Program-made: the position numbers and the translations under genes
Source of the DNA: Gammaproteobacteria bacterium
Lineage (GTDB): Bacteria; Pseudomonadota; Gammaproteobacteria; Pseudomonadales; Pseudohongiellaceae
Length of the DNA: 64,000 nt
Assembly (NCBI GenBank): GCA_041395725.1
Contig: JAWKZW010000001.1
Span: 4,822,501 to 4,886,500, forward strand
Direction: 5' to 3'
Part shown: positions 27,177-35,593 of the stretch, in pieces
Numbering within the stretch: the stretch's first letter is position 1
How the letters are laid out: every line of letters begins with the position of its first letter
The notes under the pieces: generated by a model
Database searches by the model: none
What the model was told of the DNA's origin: nothing
What the model saw: the letters and a program-made list of their open reading frames with translations, nothing else

Positions 27177-27848
27177 TTACTGGCCACCGTCATTGGCCGC
27201 AATCCCTGCCTCTGCCATCGCGATGACTTCCTTCTCGCTCTGCGCCGCTTTCAGCCATTGCTGCATCGCAGGGGCCTCGAGAAGGGATTGCAGGTATTCC
27301 CCCGCCTTGCCGGAGAGCTGCACACCGTAGGTATTGAAACGAAAAGCCATCGGCGCATAGAAGCAGTCGGCAATGGAAAATGCGCCAAACAGCCAGGGCC
27401 CGCTGTTATGATGCCGGCTCCTGAGGTCGCCCCACAGCTGGTCGATCCTGTCTATCTCAGCCGTAAGCGCAGCATTCCTTTCAACCTGGCGATGCAGAGC
27501 CCTGGCATTCATCGGCAGCTGATTGCGGATGGCGGAAAATCCGGCATGCATCTCTGCACTCACCGAGCGCGCCTCGGCCCGCTGCGCCACATTGTCCGGC
27601 CAGCCTCGACCCGACAGATACTGCTCCGACACATACTCACAGATTGCCAGAGAATCCCAGACCTGCACCTCGTCGTCGAGCAGCACTGGCACCTGTCCTG
27701 CCCCGGAATAAGCCAGCAGCTTTTCCTTGTAGCCAGGCTCGAACAACGGCACTCGCTCCTCTTCGAATTCCACCCCGTGCCAGGTGAGGAACAACCAGGC
27801 CCGTAATGACCAGGAAGAATAATTCTTGTTACCAATGACGAGCTTCAT
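27177..27848 (-). CDS. Glutathione S-transferase family protein
   Basis: The 223-residue protein has an N-terminal thioredoxin-like domain. A Ser-based active-site region (NYSSWSLRAW) and the glutathione-binding AGQVPVLLDDEVQVWDSLAI are visible, followed by the all-helical C-terminal domain (ADCFYAPMAFRF). The substrate is unknown. Its ATG overlaps the rnfH stop in an ATGA, so the two are translationally coupled. Confidence 0.9.
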   Translation of the reverse strand: MKLVIGNKNYSSWSLRAWLFLTWHGVEFEEERVPLFEPGYKEKLLAYSGAGQVPVLLDDEVQVWDSLAICEYVSEQYLSGRGWPDNVAQRAEARSVSAEMHAGFSAIRNQLPMNARALHRQVERNAALTAEIDRIDQLWGDLRSRHHNSGPWLFGAFSIADCFYAPMAFRFNTYGVQLSGKAGEYLQSLLEAPAMQQWLKAAQSEKEVIAMAEAGIAANDGGQ

Positions 27849-28219
27849 GGGGTGCCACGCTTTTTATTGGCGCGCGCCAGGCGGGCCTGTTTGGGATCAA
27901 TCTGCAGTGGACGATAGATTTCCACCCGGTCACTGGGCTGGAGTGAGTAATCAGCAGGGAGTGGCCAGTCCTTGCCGTTGAGTGGGTTGGAAAAAATCCC
28001 CATGGGATCGTTGTCCAGATCGATGGCCGGAAACTTCCTGGCAATGCCCGAGAGCCTGACCGCATCCAGCGCCGTGGTACCGACGGGAACTTCAAGCGGA
28101 ATAATCAACTGCTTTTCTGGCGTGGCATAAGCCACCTCCACAGCAATGGTAGCGCTGCTCTCCAGCCCGGCCTGGCCTGACGGCCCTTGGGCGCTCTGCT
28201 GTTTCTGGGTATCTGCCAT
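27845..28219 (-). CDS. rnfH: RnfH-family ubiquitin-like protein (UPF0125)
   Basis: This small beta-grasp protein of unknown exact role (124 residues) is usually encoded directly after ratA. The core is recognisable: VEVAYATPEKQLIIPLEVP, then NPMG-like DPMGIFSN and DRVEIYRPLQIDPKQARLAR. The ATG at 28219 follows a GGGAG ribosome site, whereas the longer frame to 28255 lacks one. The usual ratA-rnfH coupling is broken here by about 420 bp of repetitive DNA. Confidence 0.9.
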   Translation of the reverse strand: MADTQKQQSAQGPSGQAGLESSATIAVEVAYATPEKQLIIPLEVPVGTTALDAVRLSGIARKFPAIDLDNDPMGIFSNPLNGKDWPLPADYSLQPSDRVEIYRPLQIDPKQARLARANKKRGTP

Positions 28220-28494
28220 TCTGCTCCCGCCCCGTTTTTCTTCCTGCACTCGCACCAGGCTTTGTGCCTTGTCCTGTTCCAGCCCTGCTTGGCAACATAC
28301 ATGCAGTCCAGGGGCCGATTTTTTTGTTTTGTCTTTGTCTTTGTCTTAGTTTTGGGCCTTGCCTTGGTCTCGGTCTTTACCTTTACCTTTACCTTTACCT
28401 TTATTTATCCGCTGCTCCAGTCCCGGATCTGGATCCGGTTTCAGATCAGGACTCGGCTCTGACTCTTGCCCGATCCCGATCCCGATCTTTAATT
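28220..28494. repeat. Low-complexity DNA between rnfH and ratA
   Basis: This region has no gene. It holds runs of short units: about four TTTGTC-like hexamers near 28323-28350, about five TTTACC hexamers near 28376-28406, and a short GATCCC triplet near 28470-28490. It resembles slippage-prone simple-sequence DNA and lies inside what is normally the tight ratA-rnfH operon. Confidence 0.75.
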
Positions 28495-28640
28495 AACAGG
28501 CTGTTAAAAAACGGTATGAGCGCAGCCAGGACAAGGCAAAGGCTGACGGAAAAGCGCGGTTTACCAGGGATAAAAGAGCATTTTGAGCCAGTATTTAACG
28601 AAGTCCTGGCAAACGCAATAGTTTTTCAACAGCCGGTTAA
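28495..28640. mobile_element. MITE-like element with 20-bp terminal inverted repeats
   Basis: This is a 146-bp element. The left end TTAACAGGCTGTTAAAAAAC (28495-28514) and the reverse complement of the right end (28621-28640) match at 18 of 20 bases. The interior shares GCGCGGTTTACC and AAAAGAGCATTTTGAGC with palindromic repeat A at 14145-14252. It codes for nothing. Its right end supplies the ratA stop codon region. Confidence 0.8.
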
Positions 28641-29071
28641 GCCTTATAGACCAGTTCAGCGCGCCGAACAATAGCATCCACCAGCGAATTAGCCGAGCTG
28701 CTGAAAAGCTTCTCCATCGCGAAATCCATCAGCCCGCCCGCAAACTCGAACTCCATCTCCAGGCTGACCTTGCAGGCCTCTTCGGTCAGCGGATTAAAGT
28801 ACCAGGTCGCACTGAAAGAGCGGAAGGCGCCTTCAATCAGTTCCATACTCATCCTGCGGCCGGGAACCAGCAGGTTTCTGGTGATGAGAGTCTGTTTGAT
28901 TCCCGCTTTTGACAGGGTCAGCTCTCCCACCAGCTCATCTTCGTCAGCGGAAATGATCCGCGCAGCGGAACAGCCCTGCATGAACTGGGGATAACTTTCG
29001 ATATCATTAACCAGCCTGAACATCTGGTCGGCCGAAAAATTGACTAAGGCACTGCGGTCGATACGGGTCAT
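28637..29071 (-). CDS. ratA: RatA-type START/cyclase-fold protein
   Basis: This is a polyketide cyclase/START-domain protein, homologous to E. coli RatA (ribosome association inhibitor) and to Coq10-like ubiquinone binders. The ATG at 29071 (MTRIDRSALVNFSADQMF) gives 144 residues. The typical features DIESYPQFMQGC and the C-terminal SSANSLVDAIVRRAELVY are seen. The stop codon lies in the terminal repeat of the MITE-like element, so the last residues may be new. Confidence 0.92.
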   Translation of the reverse strand: MTRIDRSALVNFSADQMFRLVNDIESYPQFMQGCSAARIISADEDELVGELTLSKAGIKQTLITRNLLVPGRRMSMELIEGAFRSFSATWYFNPLTEEACKVSLEMEFEFAGGLMDFAMEKLFSSSANSLVDAIVRRAELVYKA

Positions 29072-29363
29072 GGCTCCGCCTGGCAAGGAAAGCGTGTAAT
29101 CTCGTCGAGTCTCAAGACTCTCTAAATTGGGGTAAAATGCGACTATTTCAACATAGGTAAGGCGGCCGACAGATTCGCGGGGTCACCCTACCCGGCCTTG
29201 CCTGACCAGCAAGCAGCAACTTTAAGCCGCGACAGTTTCGGCATCTTTTCGCTTATCTCTGTGAAAGCCAGTCATCAATTTAAGGAGCCTCTGATCAAGT
29301 ACCAGGGCTTACCAGACAACATTACCGGCATAGCCCGAATACTTTCTGTCTCACTTTATAAAT

Positions 29364-30788
29364 CTAGACACCAAACAGACTGATTGCAAAATATTTACTC
29401 GCCACCGTATTGATAAACACCAGCAACAGAATCAGGGGAATCACTGTGCCCAGGGAGAAGTTCAGGTATTGCTCCAGTCGCGAGCCCTTGTAACGTTCAT
29501 CACCAATTGCCAGTTCCTCGGACAGCCCGCCCATCTTCCAGCGGTATGCACAGAACAGGCACACCAGCAGCCCCACGAACGGCAGAATCGTTTCGTAGAA
29601 CACATCGGAGATCACGTCAAAGAAAGACTTGGTCACCCCGCCATAGCTGGTGAAACTGGTCAGAAAATCCACCAGGCCCAGCGACAGAGTGGCCGGCACA
29701 GCGAACGTCGCGAGCAGACCGGCCATGGTAAAGACCGCGCGCTTACGGGTCATTTCCCATTCATCCACCATGTAGGCGATGGGAATTTCGATAATGGAAA
29801 CCAGTGAGGTCAGGGCCGCGAAAAACACCAGCATGAAGAACAGAGAAGCCACGGCACTGGCACCCACATAACCCACCGCCTCCTGCATGGACAGGAAAAT
29901 CTGCGGCAGAAAACTGAAAATCAACCCCACACTGCTGGTGGATAGATCATCGGGATTGGTATTCGGATCAAACGCGAAAATGGCAGGCAGGATCAACATA
30001 CCGGCGAAGAACGCAATGGCCGTGTCGGCAACAGCCACCATCCGGGTGGACTGGGGAATGTTGTCGTCCCGACTGAAATAAGACCCATAAGTGATCAGAA
30101 TCCCCATACCCAGAGACAGGGAGAAAAATGCCTGACTTAACGCCCCGTTTATAACCGAACCATTGATCTTGGAAAAATCCGGCACCAGGTAATAGGCGAT
30201 CCCGGCACTGGCGTTGTCCAGGGTCAGGACAAACAGCACCAGCAGAATCAGCATGATCGCCAGGGCTGGCATGAGTATGCGGGCCAGCCGCTCGATGCCC
30301 CGTCGCACGCCGCCCATCAGAATGTAGAAAATCACCCCCAGCAGCAGCGGCAGGTAGATGAACAAGGCTGTGGACGTGGTCACCTCGCCAAAGGTGGTGG
30401 GCTCACTCAGGTAGTCCAGGTTGCCGGTCATGGCATAGATCAGGTACATGACAATCCACACGGTGATTACCGTGTAGAACACCGCGATCATAAAAGGGGT
30501 AAGAATCGCCAGCTTGCCGGCCCAGCGCCAGATACCGCCACCGCCGGTGATCGAGGTAAAGGCGCCCACCGGGTTACGCTGGGAATTTCGGCCCATGGCG
30601 ATTTCAGACAGCATCACCGGGTAGCAAATCAGCGCCACAAAGGCGATGTAAACAAACAGAAAGGCGGCACCACCGTTCTTGGAGGCCATCACCGGAAACG
30701 CCACCAGGTTGCCAAGGCCCACCGCCGAGCCCGCGGCCGCCAGCACAAACCCCAGCCTGGAACTAAACTGCCCGCGATCTTCGACCAT
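29364..30788 (-). CDS. Sodium-dependent transporter of the NSS/SNF family
   Basis: This is an inner-membrane Na+-coupled symporter of 474 residues, probably for amino acids or related amines. The LeuT-type TM1 signature (LGFVLAAAGSAVGLGNLVAFP) is present and about 11-12 membrane helices are evident. The substrate cannot be read from sequence. It has its own intergenic spaces on both sides and no obvious operon partners. Confidence 0.9.
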   Translation of the reverse strand: MVEDRGQFSSRLGFVLAAAGSAVGLGNLVAFPVMASKNGGAAFLFVYIAFVALICYPVMLSEIAMGRNSQRNPVGAFTSITGGGGIWRWAGKLAILTPFMIAVFYTVITVWIVMYLIYAMTGNLDYLSEPTTFGEVTTSTALFIYLPLLLGVIFYILMGGVRRGIERLARILMPALAIMLILLVLFVLTLDNASAGIAYYLVPDFSKINGSVINGALSQAFFSLSLGMGILITYGSYFSRDDNIPQSTRMVAVADTAIAFFAGMLILPAIFAFDPNTNPDDLSTSSVGLIFSFLPQIFLSMQEAVGYVGASAVASLFFMLVFFAALTSLVSIIEIPIAYMVDEWEMTRKRAVFTMAGLLATFAVPATLSLGLVDFLTSFTSYGGVTKSFFDVISDVFYETILPFVGLLVCLFCAYRWKMGGLSEELAIGDERYKGSRLEQYLNFSLGTVIPLILLLVFINTVASKYFAISLFGV

Positions 30789-30892
30789 GCAAAACCCCTT
30801 GTTATTCAGCTCGTTAATTAGTCTTTATCGGCATCAGCCGGGCTGATTCTACAACAAATAGGGGCGGATTTATTGGCTATGTTTTCCCGGCA

Positions 30893-31555
30893 TCAAATGT
30901 CTTCGTTTTCTCCCTCAGCGGTTTTCTCATGCTTGAAGTAGTACCAGGGAGAATAAAGCACCGGCAGCAGCAGTGGCCCGATACACAACGCCAGCATCAG
31001 CCACAGATTTACATAGAAGGTATTGATGACAGCCAGGACCAGGCCGAACGCCACCATCAGTTTGCCGGCCAGGCGGTGGGTCACCTTCCAGTTGGCGGCG
31101 GAGGCGATAGTCCACGGCAGGCGGATGCCGATGAAGAAATTCCGCTCGGTCTTGCCAAACACATTACCGGTGATCACCAGGAAGGCAGCCATACCGTAGG
31201 AGAAGAAGAACAGGTAGCGCTGCATGTCACCTGCCCCCTCGATGATGGCAACATGGATAAAGAACACCATGACCCCGACACCGAACAGGATGACGTCCAC
31301 GGCACGCTTGCTGTTGGGCATGGAGAATTTCTCGGGCGAGATACGCAGCAGGCCATACACCAGCGCGAGAATGAACAGATAAAGCGCCGGCGCCAGGCTG
31401 ACTATCAGCCCGCGGGACTGGGTATCAGTCACCTCGCCGCTGAAGCTGTAACTGCTGGGCACCTGCTCCGGCAGGCTGTCAAAGACCACAGCACTGAAAA
31501 CCATCATGGCCACCAGGGTAAAGAGACCTGGCAGACTGCGTTGTAAGAAATTCAT
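30893..31555 (-). CDS. SdpI-family membrane protein with DUF1648 domain
   Basis: The 220-residue membrane protein has about six helices. An N-terminal DUF1648-like segment (LPEQVPSSYSFSGEVTDTQSR) is followed by the SdpI signature (NFFIGIRLPWTIASAANWKVTHRLAGK). In Bacillus, SdpI gives immunity to the SDP toxin and sequesters the repressor SdpR. Here an SdpR-type ArsR gene lies directly upstream on the same strand. The family is certain; the immunity role in this organism is an inference. Confidence 0.88.
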   Translation of the reverse strand: MNFLQRSLPGLFTLVAMMVFSAVVFDSLPEQVPSSYSFSGEVTDTQSRGLIVSLAPALYLFILALVYGLLRISPEKFSMPNSKRAVDVILFGVGVMVFFIHVAIIEGAGDMQRYLFFFSYGMAAFLVITGNVFGKTERNFFIGIRLPWTIASAANWKVTHRLAGKLMVAFGLVLAVINTFYVNLWLMLALCIGPLLLPVLYSPWYYFKHEKTAEGENEDI

Positions 31556-31755
31556 AGTTCCCCCTGGTTCTGACCAGAAAAAGTGTGAGTAAAGAACTGT
31601 TCAAAAGCATCCGACACGCCGACACGGCCCGACTGGCTTGAAAAGGTGCTGTGGGTCAGCACCCGCAGATAGATCAGTCCTGGCAGCGACAGGCTCATGG
31701 CCGCAGTCCTGCCTCGGCAGCGGACAGGACCCGCGACTTAGATTTCGGCACTTGT

Positions 31756-31815
31756 ATTGGTCCTGTCATTGGTCCTGTCATTGGTCCTGTCATTGCCCCT
31801 GTCATTGGTCCTGTT
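31756..31815. repeat. 12-bp tandem repeat, five copies, at the sdpR-like 3' end
   Basis: Five consecutive 12-bp units (ATTGGTCCTGTC, one copy with two changes and the last ending in T) start at 31756, 31768, 31780, 31792 and 31804. The stop codon of the ArsR gene falls inside the array, so unit number could change the protein's last residues or the spacing to the SdpI gene. Confidence 0.9.
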
Positions 31816-32098
31816 CCTTGTTGCCCTGTTTGTGGTCCTGAAAAAAATCCACCACAAACTGCGCCGCATCTTCGAACACACTGGTGTTGATGGAATACAC
31901 GATGCTCTGCCCCCGCCTGGTGGTCTGCACCAGGTCCGCGGCCTTCAGTTTGTTCAGATGATGCGACATGGAAGGCCCCGAAATATCGAAATGGGCACCC
32001 AGTTCACCGGCGCTCATTTCCTTTTTCTTCAACAGATCCAGCACCTTGCGCCGGGTTGGATCGGATATCGCTTCCAGAACTTTCTGAATGGATCGCAT
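31802..32098 (-). CDS. ArsR-family repressor, SdpR-like
   Basis: The 98-residue winged-helix regulator has the ArsR fold (AISDPTRRKVLDLLKKKEMSAGEL, then recognition helix SGPSMSHHLNKLKAADLV). No metal-binding cysteines are present, as in SdpR-type members. It lies upstream of the SdpI-type gene. A perfect 12-bp inverted repeat sits just upstream of its start, so autorepression released by SdpI is the expected scheme. Confidence 0.88.
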   Translation of the reverse strand: MRSIQKVLEAISDPTRRKVLDLLKKKEMSAGELGAHFDISGPSMSHHLNKLKAADLVQTTRRGQSIVYSINTSVFEDAAQFVVDFFQDHKQGNKEQDQ

Positions 32099-32108
32099 GG
32101 GTTACTCC

Positions 32109-32140
32109 TTAGATATTTAGAAAACTATCTAAATATCTAA
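32109..32140. promoter_or_regulatory. Operator-like perfect inverted repeat upstream of the ArsR gene
   Basis: TTAGATATTTAG (32109-32120) and CTAAATATCTAA (32129-32140) are exact reverse complements with an 8-bp spacer. They lie 10 bp in front of the ArsR start codon. The AT-rich palindrome is typical for ArsR-family binding sites. The rest of the 32141-32458 gap to smpB is a GC-rich stretch in which I see no gene. Confidence 0.8.
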
Positions 32141-32458
32141 ATACCGTCAACCCCTTTTTACAGAGCTAGTGAAAATTAGACCCTCAACAACAAGCTCAAG
32201 GGTCGGCGGCAAGCAGCCCGGGCACAGCAATGGTTCGGGTAGGAGCTCATGCAAAAACGCGCAACGCTCCGGGCCTCCCTCCCGGCCTCGGAAGCCCGGC
32301 CTGGCGGGCGGCCTCCTTCGCTCGGTGCGGTGTTTTTTCGCTGCCGGAGCACCACACCTCGCCAGCGCCCGGGTTTTTTCTCAATCCAGGCACCAGGAAT
32401 CCAGGTTCTTTGCTGCTTTTTCCTGCCTGGCTGGTTTTTTCCGCTATAATCCGCGCCC

Positions 32459-32935
32459 ATGGCCAAGAAACCCAAAATCTCTGACAACACCATCGTCGTC
32501 AACAAGAAGGCGCGCCACGATTATTTTATCGAGGACACCTTCGAAGCCGGCATCGCCCTGCAAGGCTGGGAAGTGAAAGCACTGCGCCTGAAGAAAGTGC
32601 AGCTGGTGGACAGCTACGTATTGATGAAAGGTGGCGAGGCCTGGCTGCTGGGCTGCCGTATTACGCCACTGGACACCGCCAGCACCCACAGCATCTGCGA
32701 GCCCGATCGCACCCGCAAGCTGCTGCTGCATAAGAATGAACTCTCACGGCTGTTCTCCGCCACCGAGGCCAAGGGCCATACCTGTGTGTGCACCAAGCTG
32801 TACTGGAAGGACCACCTGGTCAAAGCCCAGATTGCGCTGGCCAAGGGCAAGCAGTCTCACGACAAGCGAGCCACGGAGAAAGACCGCGAGTGGAATATCG
32901 ACAAGCAGCGGATTGTGCGCCAGCATAACCGCTAG
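32459..32935 (+). CDS. smpB: SsrA-binding protein SmpB
   Basis: This is the partner of tmRNA in ribosome rescue. The 158-residue beta-barrel has the conserved IVVNKKARHDYFIEDTFEAG and GWEVKALRLKK segments. It ends in the basic tail (KGKQSHDKRATEKDREWNIDKQRI) that mimics the mRNA path. ssrA lies about 6 kb downstream on the same strand, so the trans-translation pair is close by, as in many gammaproteobacteria. Confidence 0.97.
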   Translation: MAKKPKISDNTIVVNKKARHDYFIEDTFEAGIALQGWEVKALRLKKVQLVDSYVLMKGGEAWLLGCRITPLDTASTHSICEPDRTRKLLLHKNELSRLFSATEAKGHTCVCTKLYWKDHLVKAQIALAKGKQSHDKRATEKDREWNIDKQRIVRQHNR

Positions 32936-32948
32936 GTAGCTTCTGCAC

Positions 32949-34283
32949 TCATTGCGACCGGGATAACTCCTGCCCGGTCTCCAGCTCGAACAGCTGACGC
33001 AGTATCTCCCGCCACTGAGAATACTGCTCCTCCAGTGAACCACTGAGGCCGTGCACACGGCGGTTGAGATCGAGTATCGCGGGGGCGATCTCGTTATTGA
33101 AGCCCTGGGCCAGGCCGGTGAATTCCTGCTCGTAAATACGCGCCCACTTGTAGCGGTTATAGCTCTGGGTCAGCGCCTGAATACCGGAGCCGCCACCGAG
33201 CTCACGGGAGCCCGGCGCCCGCTCCCGGGTTTCCAGAATCTGCTCGCGGGAATAGCTGCGCCACAGGTCATAGAGCGGCTGCATCTCGTCATAGAGTGAC
33301 CGGTAGTAGTCATCCACGGTATCGATAAACAGATGATGGCGCAGTCGCATCTCGCCCACCCGACGCAGCATCGGGTCGTCATCCGCCATCAGGCTGACAA
33401 CCTGGCGTCGGCCTGCCCCGTCGGTCACCAGGGTACGGTCAAAAGTCTCCGGAGACAGATCGCTGGCATAGACCATCTGTGAGACGCGGCCGATATTGAC
33501 CAGTTGTTCCGTATCGAGACTGTCGCGCACCGCCAGCAGGTCGTTCGCGATACGGGCATAGATATCCACAAAAGGATCCACCGCCTCGACCGGCTCCTCA
33601 CCGTAGTAAGACTGGTTGCCCACATAGTCGCGGTTTTCAGTTTCATCGCTGTAGAGCGTATCGAGCCAGACCCGCCCGGCGCTGTCCCAGGCTCGCACCT
33701 GCAACGTCAGATTGAGCCCGTCCGAATGCACCACGGTACCGGCAATCTGCAGGTCCACCGACGGGTCCTGGGCGGGCAGCACCCGCACCGCGCCCCACTG
33801 GTTGGAGGCGGCCAGGGCATTGCGCAGCACATAGGGCAGGTAATGGGTTTCCTTGGCGCGAATCTCTTCCACCAGCCAGGGAGCTATCTGAGCGGTATCC
33901 GGGTCTACCGGGGCGGCCGCAAACACCTGTACGCCGATATCAAGCAGCGCCGGCCCGGCAGGGTCCTGTTCGGAACGCAGCAGATCCACCTGCCCCACCA
34001 GGTTCTGCACCGGCGCCTGGGCGCGCCCCGGCTGGGTGGTGCTGCCACAGGCTATCAGGCCCGGTAGCAGCAACAACGCCAGGGTCACACGCGCGGCTTT
34101 AGTCACTCTTTTTACTGCAGTGGCCCTTGCTGTGGTGGACTTCTCTGTGGTGGCCTTTGCTCCGGTGGCGTTTACTCTAGTGGCATCTACTATTGTGGCT
34201 TTTACTGCAGTCGCTCTTGCTATCGTCGCAGAGAATTCTGTCAGCAATCCGCTGCCCCACCCATCTCTGTCAAACTTAATCAT
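32949..34283 (-). CDS. Putative lipoprotein of unknown function with N-terminal pentapeptide repeats
   Basis: The protein has 444 residues if it starts at the ATG at 34283, which overlaps the upstream stop by 8 bp (likely coupling). The N-terminal 60 residues are degenerate ATxxK-type pentapeptides (ATAVK, ATIVD, ATRVN, ATGAK, ATTEK). A membrane segment with lipobox (LLLLPGLIAC) follows, then a large unknown domain with possible helical repeats. A GTG at 34106 would give a normal-length signal peptide and drop the repeats. No family was recognised. It is convergent with smpB. Confidence 0.65.
   Translation of the reverse strand: MIKFDRDGWGSGLLTEFSATIARATAVKATIVDATRVNATGAKATTEKSTTARATAVKRVTKAARVTLALLLLPGLIACGSTTQPGRAQAPVQNLVGQVDLLRSEQDPAGPALLDIGVQVFAAAPVDPDTAQIAPWLVEEIRAKETHYLPYVLRNALAASNQWGAVRVLPAQDPSVDLQIAGTVVHSDGLNLTLQVRAWDSAGRVWLDTLYSDETENRDYVGNQSYYGEEPVEAVDPFVDIYARIANDLLAVRDSLDTEQLVNIGRVSQMVYASDLSPETFDRTLVTDGAGRRQVVSLMADDDPMLRRVGEMRLRHHLFIDTVDDYYRSLYDEMQPLYDLWRSYSREQILETRERAPGSRELGGGSGIQALTQSYNRYKWARIYEQEFTGLAQGFNNEIAPAILDLNRRVHGLSGSLEEQYSQWREILRQLFELETGQELSRSQ
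34109..34230 (-). repeat. 15-bp degenerate tandem repeats encoding pentapeptides
   Basis: About seven to eight 15-bp units of the type GTGGCNTTTACTNNA (plus-strand sense) run through the N-terminal coding region of the lipoprotein gene. The repeat period is a multiple of three and so preserves the reading frame. Confidence 0.8.
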
Positions 34284-35082
34284 ACTGCACCGAATCCCGC
34301 AGGCTGCAGGTATTGCCGCGGCTGATGGTCTGAATACAGGTGTAGTTTTCACTGGGAGAATCGTAGCGATAGAAGAACTGGATCTGGGTGAAAGTCGCCG
34401 AGGCAGACGAGGTGGTGGTGGCCATATTAAGCCACTGGCCGTCGTCAGACAGACTGAAGCGATGCAGAATTTGTACCCCCTCCGGCAGACTGATGCTGTA
34501 AACCAATTGTCTGCCTTCCCAACCGCAGACCTCCTCCCCGGTAATGTCCTCCCAGGAATAGGTGACGTTCTCCAGGGTACTGCACACCAGGTCCGCGTCC
34601 CCTTTGCGCTCGACCCGTACTTCCACTGTCGACTGCTGGATCCGCAGGGTGGTCTGACGATTGATAAAACCGGCAAGCTGGGCCAGCTCGATTATATTGG
34701 CGCCACTGCGGGCGCGGCGGCTGCCGCTCAGCGACGACGCCGGAACCCGGCGGGTCTCCAGCTGATAGCCCCGCTCCGCGTCGCGGCGCAGCTGATCCAG
34801 CTGGCGCGACAGCTCATCCTCCCAGCGATCGCTGCGACCAAAATCCTTCTCCCAGGACCCGCCGAAGAAAGGCCGAGACGGCGCCGGCGCGGCAACCGGC
34901 GGCGCTACCACCTGCTCCACAACCCCGGCCTCGCCTGCCAGTTCGGGCGCCACGGCCGCCGGCGCTCCCTGCTGCCCGGCAGACTCTGCGGCACGCAGTG
35001 GACCGCCAGGGCAGCACAACACCGCCATGACAGTCGCCAGCAACCGTCCCGGAACCCTTCTAATCAAGCGAGAAAAAATCAT
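34276..35082 (-). CDS. Secreted protein of unknown function
   Basis: The protein has 268 residues from the ATG at 35082 (another ATG lies at 35091). A signal peptide (LLATVMAVLCCPGGPLRAA) is followed by an Ala/Pro-rich linker and a C-terminal domain with several cysteines (DLVCSTLENV, EEVCGWEG, YTCIQTISRGNTCS) that could form disulfides. The family was not recognised. The stop overlaps the start of the lipoprotein gene, so the two exported proteins are probably a functional pair. Confidence 0.6.
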   Translation of the reverse strand: MIFSRLIRRVPGRLLATVMAVLCCPGGPLRAAESAGQQGAPAAVAPELAGEAGVVEQVVAPPVAAPAPSRPFFGGSWEKDFGRSDRWEDELSRQLDQLRRDAERGYQLETRRVPASSLSGSRRARSGANIIELAQLAGFINRQTTLRIQQSTVEVRVERKGDADLVCSTLENVTYSWEDITGEEVCGWEGRQLVYSISLPEGVQILHRFSLSDDGQWLNMATTTSSASATFTQIQFFYRYDSPSENYTCIQTISRGNTCSLRDSVQYD

Positions 35083-35593
35083 GACGCCCATTACAGCGAA
35101 TAAACGCGCGAAAGGAAAGCCGGTTGACCCGGCTATCGGCGCCCGGGAACTGCCGAGCGGGCAGATGATCGGCCGGCACCGCAATGGCATAACTATAAAC
35201 CGGAAGCTGATAACGGCCTTATCGTTTCCAGACAGCTGGCTGATAGTCAGCTACCCTGACTGTTACCCATATAACTATACGGTACCTGCCTGATGGCAAC
35301 CTGCTCACAAAGTTACCTGATATCTGAGTGATCACAACCTGCACAGAAAGCCGCCTGGCATTTGCCTGCTCGCAAACTGCACGGAAAGCTGCCTGATTTC
35401 TAACTGATAGCAACCTGCACAGAAAGCTGCCTGCTATCTGCCTGATCGTTACCTCATAGTTGCCTCATAGCTGCCTGGTATCTATCTGACAGCCACGTGA
35501 TCGCAACCTGCACTGAAAGCTACCTGCTACCTACTGGCAGGTACCGAACAATTGGCACACTACTCCCGGAATGTTACCCGAACAGGTTCGCCG
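35083..35593. repeat. Gene-poor region with ~38-bp repeats
   Basis: No gene is supported here. A 22-bp motif of the form AACCTGCACAGAAAGCTGCC recurs at about 35297 (degenerate), 35336, 35374, 35412 and 35505, three of them 38 bp apart. The intervening DNA is itself built from CTGCCTGATA-like pieces, so this is a decayed minisatellite rather than a CRISPR. Confidence 0.7.

Noticed and set aside
34036..35103. 355-residue open frame opposite the two secreted proteins
   Set aside because: The minus-strand genes have a signal peptide, a lipobox and overlapping start/stop; the plus-strand frame has none and its start lies in the 15-bp repeats.
35297..35526. Possible CRISPR array
   Set aside because: Repeats are degenerate, spacers are short and repeat-derived, and there is no cas gene.
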